Below are positions 1-8,443 of a DNA stretch of 64,000 nt, one piece after another. A program made the translations under genes and the position numbers. This DNA comes from JALUZX01 sp964561605. GTDB taxonomy: Bacteria > Planctomycetota > UBA1135 > JALUZX01. The stretch covers positions 24,922-88,921 of the forward strand of contig CAZLQD010000042.1 of NCBI GenBank assembly GCA_964561605.1, read 5' to 3'. The number at the start of each line of letters is the position of its first letter. Positions within the stretch are counted from its first letter, which is position 1. The notes under the pieces were generated by a model. The model did not search any database. It was not told the DNA's origin and was given only the letters and a program-made list of their open reading frames with translations.

Positions 1-36
1 CCCGGGAGGTGTCCCGGATCGGGACGGTCCGAAAGT

Positions 37-1185
37 CTATCGGGTTTTCCCCTTTTCCCCGGAGACGACCCTGGAGAGGGCGATCACGGCGAAGGCCGTC
101 CCGTAGGGCTTGTGATATCCGTACAAGGGATAATCCCAGAAGCTCCCGTCGGGCTCCCGGCAGAACATGACGCCCCGGAAGAGAGGCTCCCGGAATCGTT
201 CCCGGTCCTTCTCGGGAAGGGTGTCCAAGAGCCATGCGGCGTAGGCGTGGCCGTAGAGATAGAAGTAACCCGAGATGGAATACCACTTGTGGTGGGGAAT
301 GGGTTCCCGGACGGCGATCTTTTGGAAGCGGGGAAAACGGAGGAGGAGGTTCTCCAAGGCCTCCAGCCGGGCCTTCCGGGAAAAATCCCTCCCGAAGAGG
401 AGCATGGAGTACTGGCAGGCGGGCGTCCTGCAGGCCGACCCCTTGGGCCCGTTGATCCCGTGGGTGAGCCTGTAGCGCAGATAGTAGCCGTAGAGGAAGG
501 ACCCCCTGGGCGTGAGGCACCTTTCCATCAGGCCCAGGGCTTTCCGGATCATGGACCGGGGAACCTCCAGGCCCGCCGCCTTCGCCCGGGCCAGGCCCAC
601 CAGGTCCGTGGCGGTCGTGAAGCTCATGGACGTGTCCGAGGGCCTGTAGGTGGGGACCCCTCCGAGGCTCAGGTAGCCCCAGCCCCCGTCGGTGCACTGG
701 TAGATCCCCAGTTTCCGGACCAGTTCGGCCGAGGCCTTGCGGATGGCCCCGTTCCGGCGGTCCCCGGGATGGCGGCGGAGCCAGTCCCCAAAACATTGAA
801 GCGTATAACCGAAGGACCAGACGTTGTAGTGCTCCACTCCGTTGGGCCGTTTCACGTCGTAGGCCCCAAGGAGGTAGTCGATCCCCCGGGAGGCGGCCTT
901 TACCGCGGCGGGAGGTTCGTAGGGGCTCTCTTCCAGGGCGATCACACAGAGGGCCGAGGTGGCGACCCGGAAGGCCCGGTGGGAGCCCGGCACGTCGCAG
1001 AGAATCTTGTAGACCCGGGCCGATTCGTGGGACCCCCAGCCTCCGTCGGGGTACTGGTGGCGCACGAGCCAGTCCACGGCATCCCGGAGGACCCGGCGGG
1101 GCGAAGGGCTGGGGGCCTTCGCAGGCTGGGATGGGACCGTCCCGGCGAGGAGGGCGGGAAGGGCCCACAAAGGGAGGAGCTTCAC
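37..1185 (-). CDS. Secreted prenyltransferase/squalene-cyclase-like alpha-alpha barrel protein
   Basis: The 382-residue product opens with a short signal peptide (VKLLPLWALPALLAGTVPSQ). Repeats of the squalene-hopene-cyclase/prenyltransferase type follow: 'DGGWGSHES' near residue 40 and 'TDGGWGYLSLGG' near 155. I see no DxDD or CaaX-type catalytic signature, so an alpha/alpha toroid of unknown function is the safest reading. The start is a GTG whose last two bases begin the TGA of the upstream adaptor gene (GTGA overlap), implying translational coupling. The partner gene (1182-2618) is an envelope adaptor, so both products probably act outside the cytoplasm. A small hairpin without a U-tract follows the stop at about 11-25. 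Confidence 0.75.
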   Translation of the reverse strand: MKLLPLWALPALLAGTVPSQPAKAPSPSPRRVLRDAVDWLVRHQYPDGGWGSHESARVYKILCDVPGSHRAFRVATSALCVIALEESPYEPPAAVKAASRGIDYLLGAYDVKRPNGVEHYNVWSFGYTLQCFGDWLRRHPGDRRNGAIRKASAELVRKLGIYQCTDGGWGYLSLGGVPTYRPSDTSMSFTTATDLVGLARAKAAGLEVPRSMIRKALGLMERCLTPRGSFLYGYYLRYRLTHGINGPKGSACRTPACQYSMLLFGRDFSRKARLEALENLLLRFPRFQKIAVREPIPHHKWYSISGYFYLYGHAYAAWLLDTLPEKDRERFREPLFRGVMFCREPDGSFWDYPLYGYHKPYGTAFAVIALSRVVSGEKGKTR

Positions 1186-2618
1186 GCTCCCCCCTTTCCG
1201 AGGAGGACCCGCCGCCCCTCCTCCAGGCCCTTGGTGATCTCCACCATGCCTCCCGAACGGGCCCCCGTCTCCACGGGGGTCTTCACGAAGCGGCCGGTCT
1301 TTCCTTTTTCGGCGTAGCAGAACCAGCGGCCCTGGGTTCCGAAGAGGGCCGCCTCGGGGAGGAGGAGGACCCCCTTCCTGGGCTTCAGGAGGATCTCCGC
1401 CTTCCCCTCCATGCCGGGAAGGAGCCCGGGGGTCTTTCCTTCGATCTCCACCAGGGCGTGGAAGGCCTGACCGCCCCGGGGAAGGGGGGTGGGGAAGCGG
1501 TCCACCCGCAGGGCGCCCAGGTAGGCCTTGGCGGGGGCGGCCAGGGCCCGGACCTTCACGGCCGTCCTCTCCTTCAGGGAGGGAAGCCTGCTCTCCGCCA
1601 GGTCCAGGGCGAAGTCCACCTTCTCCGGCGAGGCGATGGTGAAGAGGACCGTCCTGGCGGGAAGGCGGGATCCCTTCTTGTAGGAGGGAGGCGTGCCGCC
1701 TGGCCGGTAGGCCTTGGGGGAGCCGTAGAGAAGGATCCCCGGGACGGGAGAGCGAAGCTGGAAGAACTCCCGGTCCTTCTTCAAGTCGTCCAGCCTGGCC
1801 CGAAGCCGGCGGAGATCGCGGCGGAGCTTCTCGATGCCCGCCTTCCTGGACCGGGCGGAGAGTTTCACCCGGACCTGGAGGTCGGAGAGTTTCCGTGAGA
1901 GGGCCTGGATCCCCTCGAGTCTCTTGGCCCGCTCCAGGGGTTCGGCGTACTCCCGCTTGTGTTTCAACTGGGCCGTCCGGAGGGCCTGGGCCTCCAGGGC
2001 CCGGGCCAGGTTCCGGCGCGCTCTTCTCAGGACGATCTCCTCGGTCTCGTCCACGAGCTCGTCCTGGCGATACATCTTCTCCAATTGCTCCAGCTCGTCC
2101 TTCTGGTCCTGGATGTTGTCGGCCATCCGCTGGGCCTGCAGGTCCTCCGACCGGTGGGCCAGGGGGAGTTCCACCTTCTCCCACATCCGGAAGGCCTTCT
2201 CCGCCCGGGCCAGGGCCTTCCGGGCGTCCTCGATCTGCTTCTTCTCCGACGCCGATGCCAGGCGGTCCTCCTGGACGGCCTTGTCCAGGGCCAGCTCCTG
2301 GGCCTCCACCTGGCGGGCCAGGTCCTGGAGGGATCTTTCCAGGCTCTTTGTATCGAATCGGGCCAGGAGGGATCCCTTGGCCACGGGCGTTCCCTGGGGC
2401 AGGACCCAGGTGAGGAGCAGGTCCCCCTGGAAGGCCTCGGGCCAGAAGCTGAGTGTCCGAGGGGAAGAAGGGACGAAACGGCCTTGGACCTGGAAGGCCC
2501 TGGGAAGGTCGCCTTTGCAGACTTCCACGAAGGGGGCGGAAGGCTCGGCCGGGCCCTTTTTCTGGGCCTGAAGGGTGAGGGCCAGGGCCAGGAGAGAAAG
2601 GGGGATAAAGGCACGCAT
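1182..2618 (-). CDS. HlyD/RND-type periplasmic adaptor (membrane-fusion) protein
   Basis: The 478-residue product starts with a signal peptide (MRAFIPLSLLALALTLQAQ). Next come a biotinyl-lipoyl-like half ('LPQGTPVAKGSLLARFDTK'), a long alpha-helical coiled-coil hairpin (about residues 90-290, rich in Leu, Glu, Arg and Lys), the returning lipoyl half ('LRSPVPGILLYGSPKAYR') and beta-barrel domains near the C-terminus ('LLPGMEGKAEILL'). This order is that of membrane-fusion proteins in efflux or secretion pumps. No inner-membrane pump or outer-membrane channel lies in the window, so the substrate is unknown. I chose the start at 2618 because GGAGG lies 6-7 bases upstream and it gives a signal peptide. 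The downstream gene overlaps by four bases. Confidence 0.82.
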   Translation of the reverse strand: MRAFIPLSLLALALTLQAQKKGPAEPSAPFVEVCKGDLPRAFQVQGRFVPSSPRTLSFWPEAFQGDLLLTWVLPQGTPVAKGSLLARFDTKSLERSLQDLARQVEAQELALDKAVQEDRLASASEKKQIEDARKALARAEKAFRMWEKVELPLAHRSEDLQAQRMADNIQDQKDELEQLEKMYRQDELVDETEEIVLRRARRNLARALEAQALRTAQLKHKREYAEPLERAKRLEGIQALSRKLSDLQVRVKLSARSRKAGIEKLRRDLRRLRARLDDLKKDREFFQLRSPVPGILLYGSPKAYRPGGTPPSYKKGSRLPARTVLFTIASPEKVDFALDLAESRLPSLKERTAVKVRALAAPAKAYLGALRVDRFPTPLPRGGQAFHALVEIEGKTPGLLPGMEGKAEILLKPRKGVLLLPEAALFGTQGRWFCYAEKGKTGRFVKTPVETGARSGGMVEITKGLEEGRRVLLGKGGA

Positions 2619-2794
2619 CTTTTGCCTCCTCGATAGCCATCCTCGATGGATCGGAAAGGGCCGAAGGTAGCTCAGGGAATGGAAATCCGCCACCTCGGGG
2701 AAAGATCCTGCAAAAAGCGGGTGTTCTCAGCGGGGACGGAGGGGTGAGGCTGGCTCGATCCGGAACATGGACGCCAGGATTCGGCCTTTCCCCC

Positions 2795-2823
2795 CTGTTC
2801 AAAAGTCATTCTTCGCATATAAG
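2795..2823 (+). promoter_or_regulatory. Possible sigma-70 promoter before the first beta-helix gene
   Basis: A -10-like TATAAG lies at 2818-2823, about 70 bases before the ATG at 2894. The -35 region (CTGTTC with a 17-base spacer) is poor. The same TATAAGAG string occurs before another secreted-protein gene at 41188, which raises my confidence slightly. Confidence 0.35.
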
Positions 2824-2893
2824 AGGGAAGCACTTTCATTCCTTCTGAAACAGGAAGTTCTTTTCCCTGATTCCATCCAAGGAGAAAATCCCA

Positions 2894-4264
2894 ATGAAGA
2901 AACTAGGAATCCTCTGCGCCTCTCTCTTCCTGGCGGCGGGCCTCTCGGCCCAGGGCACCTTCGTGACCCACCTTTGGGTGGACGGTGTCAACGGCTCCGA
3001 CACGAATCCCGGCACCAAGGCGAAGCCCTTCAAGACCTTGACCAAAGGACTGACCACCTTGAAGAGCAACGTGGTGGTCCACGTCCTCCCGGCGGTCTAC
3101 GGGCCCCAGACGACGGGCGACTTCTACGACCCGGCCACCAAGAAGAGCAAGCACGTGGACCTCTTGAACTGCAAGAACTTCAAGGTCGTGGGCACCGACA
3201 GGGACAAGTGCATCATCGACTTCAACAACCTGGGCAACCAGTTCTGGTCCTTCATCTGGGTCCGGGGAAGCGCCACGGACGGTGTGGAGGTCACCAACCT
3301 GACTTTCAGGAACACGGGAACCAAGTCCTGGGGCACCGGCCCGGTCCATACCCACGGCGGGTGCGGAAAGAACGTGGACATCCACGGCAACGTCTACATC
3401 GACTGCAACTCCGCCTTCATCGCCTGGGCGGGAACGAACGTCGCCTTCCACGACAACGTGGTGATCTCCACCAAGAAGGGCACGGGCGTGGCCGTCCGGA
3501 TCCGGATCGGCAAGGCCACCGAGTCCTGCTACATCTACAACAACGTCTTCTACCAGCAGGGCCACGGCATCTCCTGGAGCAACAGCTCCAAAGCGCCCAA
3601 GCAGTGGATCTGCAACAACATCGTCCTGAACGGGTCCACCGGTTTCCCCGGCTCCAAGCCCAACGCCACATTCGTGACGATGAAGAACAACATCTCCTTC
3701 GGCAACACCACCAACTATGCCTATACTCCCGATCCCTCCAACCTCACGGTGGATCCCAAGCTGGTGAACCCGGCCAAGTACGACTTCCGCCAGCAGACGG
3801 GCTCTCCCTGCCTGGACGGCGGGTATCCCATGGGCCTGGCCCACATGGCCAACGACTTCTACGGCAACGCCCGGGTGGCCGACGGTGACCTCAACGGCGT
3901 CTCCGTCCCCGACATCGGCGTCCACGAGGTCGTCCAGGCGACCTTGAGCGTCTCCAACTTCGCCCAGGGCCAGACGGCCACCTTCCAGACCCAGAAGCTG
4001 GTCAACGCCGGCTTCGCCGGAGTCATCTTCCTGGCCTCCGGGAAGGACACCTTCGTGGCGAGCCCCTTCGGGATCTTCAGCCTGGATATCACCAAGCTCG
4101 CCGTCTACGGCCTGATCACCTTCCCCGGCCAGTACAAGCTCCCCATTCCCACGAGCACGGCCCTGAACGGCCTGGTCCTCTACTCCCAGGCCCTGGGCTT
4201 CCGGCCCCAGACGGGCGGTGGATTCGTCTTCATGCCCACGGGCAGGCTGGATCTCTACCTCTGA
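2894..4264 (+). CDS. Secreted right-handed beta-helix protein, copy 1 (DUF1565-like)
   Basis: The 456-residue product has a clear signal peptide (MKKLGILCASLFLAAGLSAQ). 'VDGVNGSDTNPGTKAKPFKT' follows, the usual opening of DUF1565/pectate-lyase-like beta-helix proteins. The body carries short Asn- and Gly-rich rungs ('NVVISTKKGTG', 'NNVFYQQGHG', 'NNISFGNTTNY') typical of a right-handed parallel beta-helix. The last ~100 residues form a separate module ('VSNFAQGQTA', then 'YSQALGF' close to the end) shared with the next gene. AAGGAG precedes the ATG. Carbohydrate binding or cleavage is the family expectation, but no catalytic residues can be assigned. The neighbour at 4496 is a tandem paralogue. 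Confidence 0.8.
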   Translation: MKKLGILCASLFLAAGLSAQGTFVTHLWVDGVNGSDTNPGTKAKPFKTLTKGLTTLKSNVVVHVLPAVYGPQTTGDFYDPATKKSKHVDLLNCKNFKVVGTDRDKCIIDFNNLGNQFWSFIWVRGSATDGVEVTNLTFRNTGTKSWGTGPVHTHGGCGKNVDIHGNVYIDCNSAFIAWAGTNVAFHDNVVISTKKGTGVAVRIRIGKATESCYIYNNVFYQQGHGISWSNSSKAPKQWICNNIVLNGSTGFPGSKPNATFVTMKNNISFGNTTNYAYTPDPSNLTVDPKLVNPAKYDFRQQTGSPCLDGGYPMGLAHMANDFYGNARVADGDLNGVSVPDIGVHEVVQATLSVSNFAQGQTATFQTQKLVNAGFAGVIFLASGKDTFVASPFGIFSLDITKLAVYGLITFPGQYKLPIPTSTALNGLVLYSQALGFRPQTGGGFVFMPTGRLDLYL

Positions 4265-4301
4265 GATCCCCTCTGCGAAGGCAAGGATCGAAGAATCCGG
4301 A

Positions 4302-4334
4302 CCGCCGTCCCCCCCCGGGGGGCGGCGGTTTCTT
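4302..4334 (+). terminator. Intrinsic terminator after beta-helix gene 1
   Basis: CCGCCGTCCCCCCC pairs with GGGGGGCGGCGG, followed by TTTCTT. The hairpin core is the same as the one after the next paralogue at 5942. Confidence 0.75.
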
Positions 4335-4495
4335 CATCCCCCGGGCGTGATGGTCCCCTTCCTGCCTTAGGAGAGGGTTGAACTCTTTCGGGGCCAAGGG
4401 GAGAATTTCCTCCGGCAAGGGCGGCCCAGGGCCGCTTCATTCCAGGAATCGTCCGGCATCTTTCCTTTTTTCCACATCCCGAAGAGGCGTTCGCC

Positions 4496-5917
4496 ATGAA
4501 GATCAAAGTTTTCCTCTTTTCCCTCCTCTTCCTCGCGGCGAGCCTGCCGTCCCAGGTGACCCATGTCTGGCTGGATCCGGTCAACGGCTCCGACACCAAT
4601 CCCGGGACCCGGGCCAAACCGATGAAGTCCATCAAGAAGGCCTTGAGCGTCTTCAACAGGGACGCGGTGGTCCACCTCCTTCCAGGCGTTTACGGCCCCA
4701 AGACGACAGGGGACTTCTGGGATCCGGTCCAGAAGAAGCCGGCCCAGATCAAGATGATCGGTTTCAGGAATTTCACCCTCACGGGCGTGGACCGGGACAA
4801 GTGCATCATCGATTTCAACATCGCCTCCACCGTAAAAGGTGTCCCTTTCTACGGACTGTTGCACATCTCCGGGTCCTCGACGGACCATGTGACCATTTGT
4901 CACATCACCTTCAGGAACAACGCTTCCAACAATCCCTGGGGAAGCGGGGCCATCCAGACCTACGGGGACGTGAAGCACGTGAACATCCACCATTGCGTCT
5001 TCGACAAGACCAACAGCTCACTCATCTTCTGGGGCGGATTCGACTGCACGATCCACGACAACCTCTTCATGAACGACAACGTGGCCTTCCGGACCCGGGT
5101 GCGCTACTTCAACAAGAGCTTCGGTGACAGGCTCTACGTGTACAACAACGTCTTCTACAATTGTGCCCAGGGGATCGGCATCGGCGCCGGAAACGGAGCC
5201 AAGAACATTCCTCCCCCGTACCAGTACATCGTGAACAACGTCGCCTTGGCCTGCGGAAACGGCTTCATCGGCGGCGGCAACCCCCAGCCCAAGGTCCTCA
5301 CCTTCGAGGGCAACCTGGCCTTCAAGTGCACGACCAAGAATTTCGCCATGCCCTGGACCCCATCCAAGAGCAACCTCTCCCTCGATCCCATGTTCGTGAA
5401 CCCGGCAAAGGGGGATTTCCACATCAAACCCGGCTCGCCCTGCATCGACGCCGGATGGCACGGGATTCCCGCCGGGCTTCCCTCCTACGCCCTTCCCGAC
5501 ATGGGGAACGACTTCTTCGGTGATTGCAGGGTGAGCGACGGCGACCTGAACGGTTCGGCCGTCCCCGACATCGGGCTCCACGAGGTGAACACGGCCCATC
5601 TCAGCGTCTCCAACTTCGCCCAGGGGCAGACGGCCGTCTGGTCGCTTACGAGGACCACCCAGTTCCCCTTCACGGCCATCTTCTTCCTGGCCTACAAGAA
5701 GGACTCCCTGGCCTACGATCCCTTCGGGCTGGTCTCGGTGAATCTGACCAAGAGCATCTTCAGGACCGTCCTCCCGGCCCCCGGCAAGGTGAACCTTCCC
5801 ATCCCCAAGGACCCGGTTCTCACGGGCCTTCCCATCTACGCCCAGGCCCTGGGCTTCAGGACCACCCCTTCGGGGTTCCGCTTCATGCCCTCGGGCCGGA
5901 CCACGAGCTACCTCTGA
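4496..5917 (+). CDS. Secreted right-handed beta-helix protein, copy 2 (tandem paralogue)
   Basis: The 473-residue product has a signal peptide (MKIKVFLFSLLFLAASLPSQ) and the same layout as the upstream gene: 'DPVNGSDTNPGTRAKPMKS', a beta-helix body ('NNVFYNCAQG', 'NNVALACGNG'), then the C-terminal module beginning 'VSNFAQGQTAVW' and ending with 'AQALGFRTTPSGFRFMPSG'. The two proteins align over their full length with few gaps, so this is a tandem duplication that has diverged. It has its own leader (4335-4495) and its own terminator, so the copies may be expressed separately. GAGG lies nine bases before the ATG. Function is unproven; a polysaccharide-active or surface-structural role is plausible. 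Confidence 0.8.
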   Translation: MKIKVFLFSLLFLAASLPSQVTHVWLDPVNGSDTNPGTRAKPMKSIKKALSVFNRDAVVHLLPGVYGPKTTGDFWDPVQKKPAQIKMIGFRNFTLTGVDRDKCIIDFNIASTVKGVPFYGLLHISGSSTDHVTICHITFRNNASNNPWGSGAIQTYGDVKHVNIHHCVFDKTNSSLIFWGGFDCTIHDNLFMNDNVAFRTRVRYFNKSFGDRLYVYNNVFYNCAQGIGIGAGNGAKNIPPPYQYIVNNVALACGNGFIGGGNPQPKVLTFEGNLAFKCTTKNFAMPWTPSKSNLSLDPMFVNPAKGDFHIKPGSPCIDAGWHGIPAGLPSYALPDMGNDFFGDCRVSDGDLNGSAVPDIGLHEVNTAHLSVSNFAQGQTAVWSLTRTTQFPFTAIFFLAYKKDSLAYDPFGLVSVNLTKSIFRTVLPAPGKVNLPIPKDPVLTGLPIYAQALGFRTTPSGFRFMPSGRTTSYL

Positions 5918-5941
5918 TCCGGTCCTCCTTCCTGGAGAACC

Positions 5942-5976
5942 CCGCCGTCCCCCCCCGGGGGGCGGCGGTTTCTTTT
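5942..5976 (+). terminator. Intrinsic terminator after beta-helix gene 2
   Basis: The stem is CCGCCGTCCCCCCC / GGGGGGCGGCGG with a TTTCTTTTT tail. It is a near-copy of the hairpin at 4302-4334, apparently duplicated with the gene. Confidence 0.8.
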
Positions 5977-6071
5977 TGGGCCTTCCGGTGGTAGGGGATA
6001 GGGAGGACGGGCCCGAGCCGGGGGGGGACCCGGAGGGGCCGGGCGAAAGGTGAAAGGAGCGAGGAGCGGTC

Positions 6072-6707
6072 ATGAGAAAGGCTTTTCCCCTGTTGGGTTT
6101 CACCCTTCTCGTCTCTTCCTTGTGGTCGGCTTGCTCCAAGGGGGAGGCCCCTCCCCCCATTCCCGAGGGAGTGGAGGCCTCCCGGCGGGAAGGGGGGAAG
6201 GGGGCGCCCGAACCCCTGGCGGGCTCGGGGCTTCCCGCCGCCGGGGGGGCCGGGGCGAGGCCCGCGGCGGAGGCCGATCCCCTCCCCCCCGGGGAATCCA
6301 GGGGCGGCGGGCGGCTCCACCTGGAACCGGGAGGAGGAAGCCACAGGATTCCCTGGGCCGTCTTCCGGTGGCCCGCCGCCGTGGAGGGGGGACAGAAGAA
6401 ATTCCGCCTCACCACCAGGCCCGCCGGCACGGGAGCCTGGCCCTGGATCACCCTGGAGGCCTGGATCCCCGTGAAGGGGGGGCTCGAGGAATGGGCCGGA
6501 ACCCGGACGGCCCTCAACAAGATCTACTACCAGGAAGGCCCGGGCCTGGCCCCCTGGCCCAGGAAAGGCCCCTGCTACCTGGTGATCCGGAAGGCCGGAT
6601 CCCGGGAGGTGGAACTGGATCTCCACCTGGAGCTGATGGATCCCCTCCACGGGGTGAAACGCACCGTGACGGGGACCCTCAAGGCGGTGAAGGCGGGAAA
6701 GCCCTAG
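6072..6707 (+). CDS. Hypothetical exported, possibly lipid-anchored protein
   Basis: The 211-residue product has a hydrophobic N-terminus ending 'LVSSLWSAC'. This could be an atypical lipobox with Cys21 as the modified residue, although Trp at -3 is unusual. A Pro/Gly/Glu-rich, probably disordered stretch (residues 22-80) follows, then a compact C-terminal domain with alternating beta-like strands ('LVIRKAGSREVELDLHLELM'). I recognise no family. GGAG motifs precede the ATG. It runs convergently into the helicase gene with a gap of only 22 bases. Confidence 0.6.
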   Translation: MRKAFPLLGFTLLVSSLWSACSKGEAPPPIPEGVEASRREGGKGAPEPLAGSGLPAAGGAGARPAAEADPLPPGESRGGGRLHLEPGGGSHRIPWAVFRWPAAVEGGQKKFRLTTRPAGTGAWPWITLEAWIPVKGGLEEWAGTRTALNKIYYQEGPGLAPWPRKGPCYLVIRKAGSREVELDLHLELMDPLHGVKRTVTGTLKAVKAGKP

Positions 6708-6729
6708 GAAGGGGGGCGCCCGGGGAGGA

Positions 6730-8358
6730 TCAACGCCTTCCCCTGGACCCCCTCCTGGAGGCGCCGCTCCTTCCGCCCCTCCCCCGGCCCTGCCTCTGGA
6801 CCTTCTCCTTCTCCTCCACGGAGACCCGCTCTTCCGGCGGCAGGAGGGGACCCCGCAGGGTCTCCCGGTAGAACCGGTCCAGGAGCATGGCCACCAGGTC
6901 GGGGCCCTTCTCCATCCGGCCCATCTCCTTCGCCAGGGGAAGGAAGCGGCCGATCCTCTCCTGGTCCATCCGGGTCAGGTCGCGGAACCTCTCCTCCAGC
7001 ATCACCCGGACCCGTTCGGCCACCTTGCGTTGCACGTCCTCCTCGGTGGGAGGCTCCTTCTTCAGGAGCTTCAACCCGAACTGCCTGGCCCGCTTCTGGA
7101 GTTCCAGCTCCTCCAGGGGGGAGACCAGGCTCACCGCCACGCCCCCGCCGCCGGCCCGCCCGGTCCGTCCGGCCCTGTGGATGTAGTTCTCGTGGGCCTG
7201 GGGAAGGCTGTAGAGGACGACATATTCGAGATCGGAGATATCGATCCCCCGGGCCGCCACGTCGGTGGCCACGAGAAAGCGGAGCTTGCCCTCCCTGAGG
7301 GCCTTCATCACCCGGTCCCGCTCCTTCTGGCTCAAATCCCCCGAGAGGTAGTCCCCGTCGTACCCGAAATTCTGGAGGAAGGCCCCCAGGTACTCCGTCT
7401 CCTTCTTGGTGTTGCAGAAGATGAGGGCCGACGGAGGGTTGTCCATCTCGATGAGCTTGAGGAGGGTCCGGTCCTTCTCCATGGCGTCCACCACGTAGTA
7501 GACGTGCTCCACCTCCTCGACGTGCAGCACGTCGGAGCTGAGGAAGAGCTCCACCGGGTCGGTGGTGAAGCGCCTCACCAGGGCCTGGACGCTCCTGGGG
7601 ATCGTGGCGGAGAAGAGGGCTGTCTGGCGGTCTTCCGGGAGGTAGCGGAGGATCCGCACCATGGAGGGAAAGAATCCCATGGAGAGCATCTCATCCGCTT
7701 CGTCCAGGACCAGGAGCCTGACACCCTTCAGGGAGAGCCTCCTGGAGGATAGGTGGTCGATGAGGCGGCCCGGCGTGGCGACCACGATGTGGACCTTCTT
7801 CTCGAAGGCCTCGATCTGCGGCCCGTAGCCGACGCCACCGTATACGGCGACGGTGCGGATCCCCGTCCCGGCGGAGAGGTCCTGGATCACCTGGTGGACC
7901 TGCTCGGCGAGTTCCCGCGTGGGAACGAGAACGAGGCCCTGGACCTGGTCCTTCTCCGGGTCCACCCCCAGGACGAGGGGGATCCCGAAGGCGCCGGTCT
8001 TCCCGGAGCCGGTGCGGGACTGGACCACTACGTCCCGCCCCTCCAGGAGGGGGGGGATGGCCCTGGCCTGGACGGGCATGGGTTCCTTCCACCCCATGCG
8101 GGTCACGTTCCGGGCGAGGGAGGGCGGAAGGTCGCGGAAGGAGAATTCCCCCTCCTTCCGGGCGGGAGCCTCGGCCCCGGCGGCGGGTTCGGCCTTCTTA
8201 CTGCTCCCCTCAACGGCCTCCCGGGGCCCTCCGGAGGGCTCCGCCGGTGTCTTCTCCTTCCTCCGCCTTCCCCGGGGGGAACGGCCTCCGGCGCCGGCGC
8301 CACTCTTCTTCCTGGTTCTTCTTGGGGTGTTTTTCTTCTCGGGCGTTTCGGGGGTCAT
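6730..8358 (-). CDS. DEAD-box ATP-dependent RNA helicase
   Basis: The 542-residue product has all DEAD-box motifs in order: a Q-motif region near 75-97, motif I 'SRTGSGKT' (114-121), 'PTREL' (146-150), 'DEAD' (219-222), 'SAT' (250-252) and 'HRAGRTGR' in the second RecA-like domain. Both ends are extended by basic Arg/Lys/Gly/Pro-rich tails, probably RNA-binding and disordered. It should unwind structured RNA during ribosome assembly or mRNA decay, like the CsdA/RhlE group, but I cannot say which subtype. The leader holds a perfect 16-bp hairpin (8384-8432), which may matter for autoregulation. Confidence 0.93.
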   Translation of the reverse strand: MTPETPEKKNTPRRTRKKSGAGAGGRSPRGRRRKEKTPAEPSGGPREAVEGSSKKAEPAAGAEAPARKEGEFSFRDLPPSLARNVTRMGWKEPMPVQARAIPPLLEGRDVVVQSRTGSGKTGAFGIPLVLGVDPEKDQVQGLVLVPTRELAEQVHQVIQDLSAGTGIRTVAVYGGVGYGPQIEAFEKKVHIVVATPGRLIDHLSSRRLSLKGVRLLVLDEADEMLSMGFFPSMVRILRYLPEDRQTALFSATIPRSVQALVRRFTTDPVELFLSSDVLHVEEVEHVYYVVDAMEKDRTLLKLIEMDNPPSALIFCNTKKETEYLGAFLQNFGYDGDYLSGDLSQKERDRVMKALREGKLRFLVATDVAARGIDISDLEYVVLYSLPQAHENYIHRAGRTGRAGGGGVAVSLVSPLEELELQKRARQFGLKLLKKEPPTEEDVQRKVAERVRVMLEERFRDLTRMDQERIGRFLPLAKEMGRMEKGPDLVAMLLDRFYRETLRGPLLPPEERVSVEEKEKVQRQGRGRGGRSGASRRGSRGRR

Positions 8359-8383
8359 GAATGGGAACTTCCACCTTGCAGGT

Positions 8384-8432
8384 ATTTCCTTCCTCCCTGG
8401 AAGAGGGAGAGTCTAACAGGGAGGAAGGAAAT
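8384..8432 (-). promoter_or_regulatory. Perfect 16-bp hairpin in the leader of the RNA helicase gene
   Basis: Positions 8384-8399 and 8417-8432 are exact inverted complements with a 17-base loop. No U-tract follows in the minus direction, so it is not a classic terminator for the phosphatase gene ending at 8444. It ends about 25 bases before the helicase ATG and next to its AAGGTGGAAG ribosome-binding region, so it would be part of the helicase leader if transcription begins upstream. Confidence 0.55.
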
Positions 8433-8443
8433 TACCAGGAGGC

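Noticed and set aside
1834..2571. Plus-strand open frames opposite the adaptor gene
   Set aside because: Ser/Arg-rich translations that mirror the coiled coil on the minus strand; no start signal or homology pattern.
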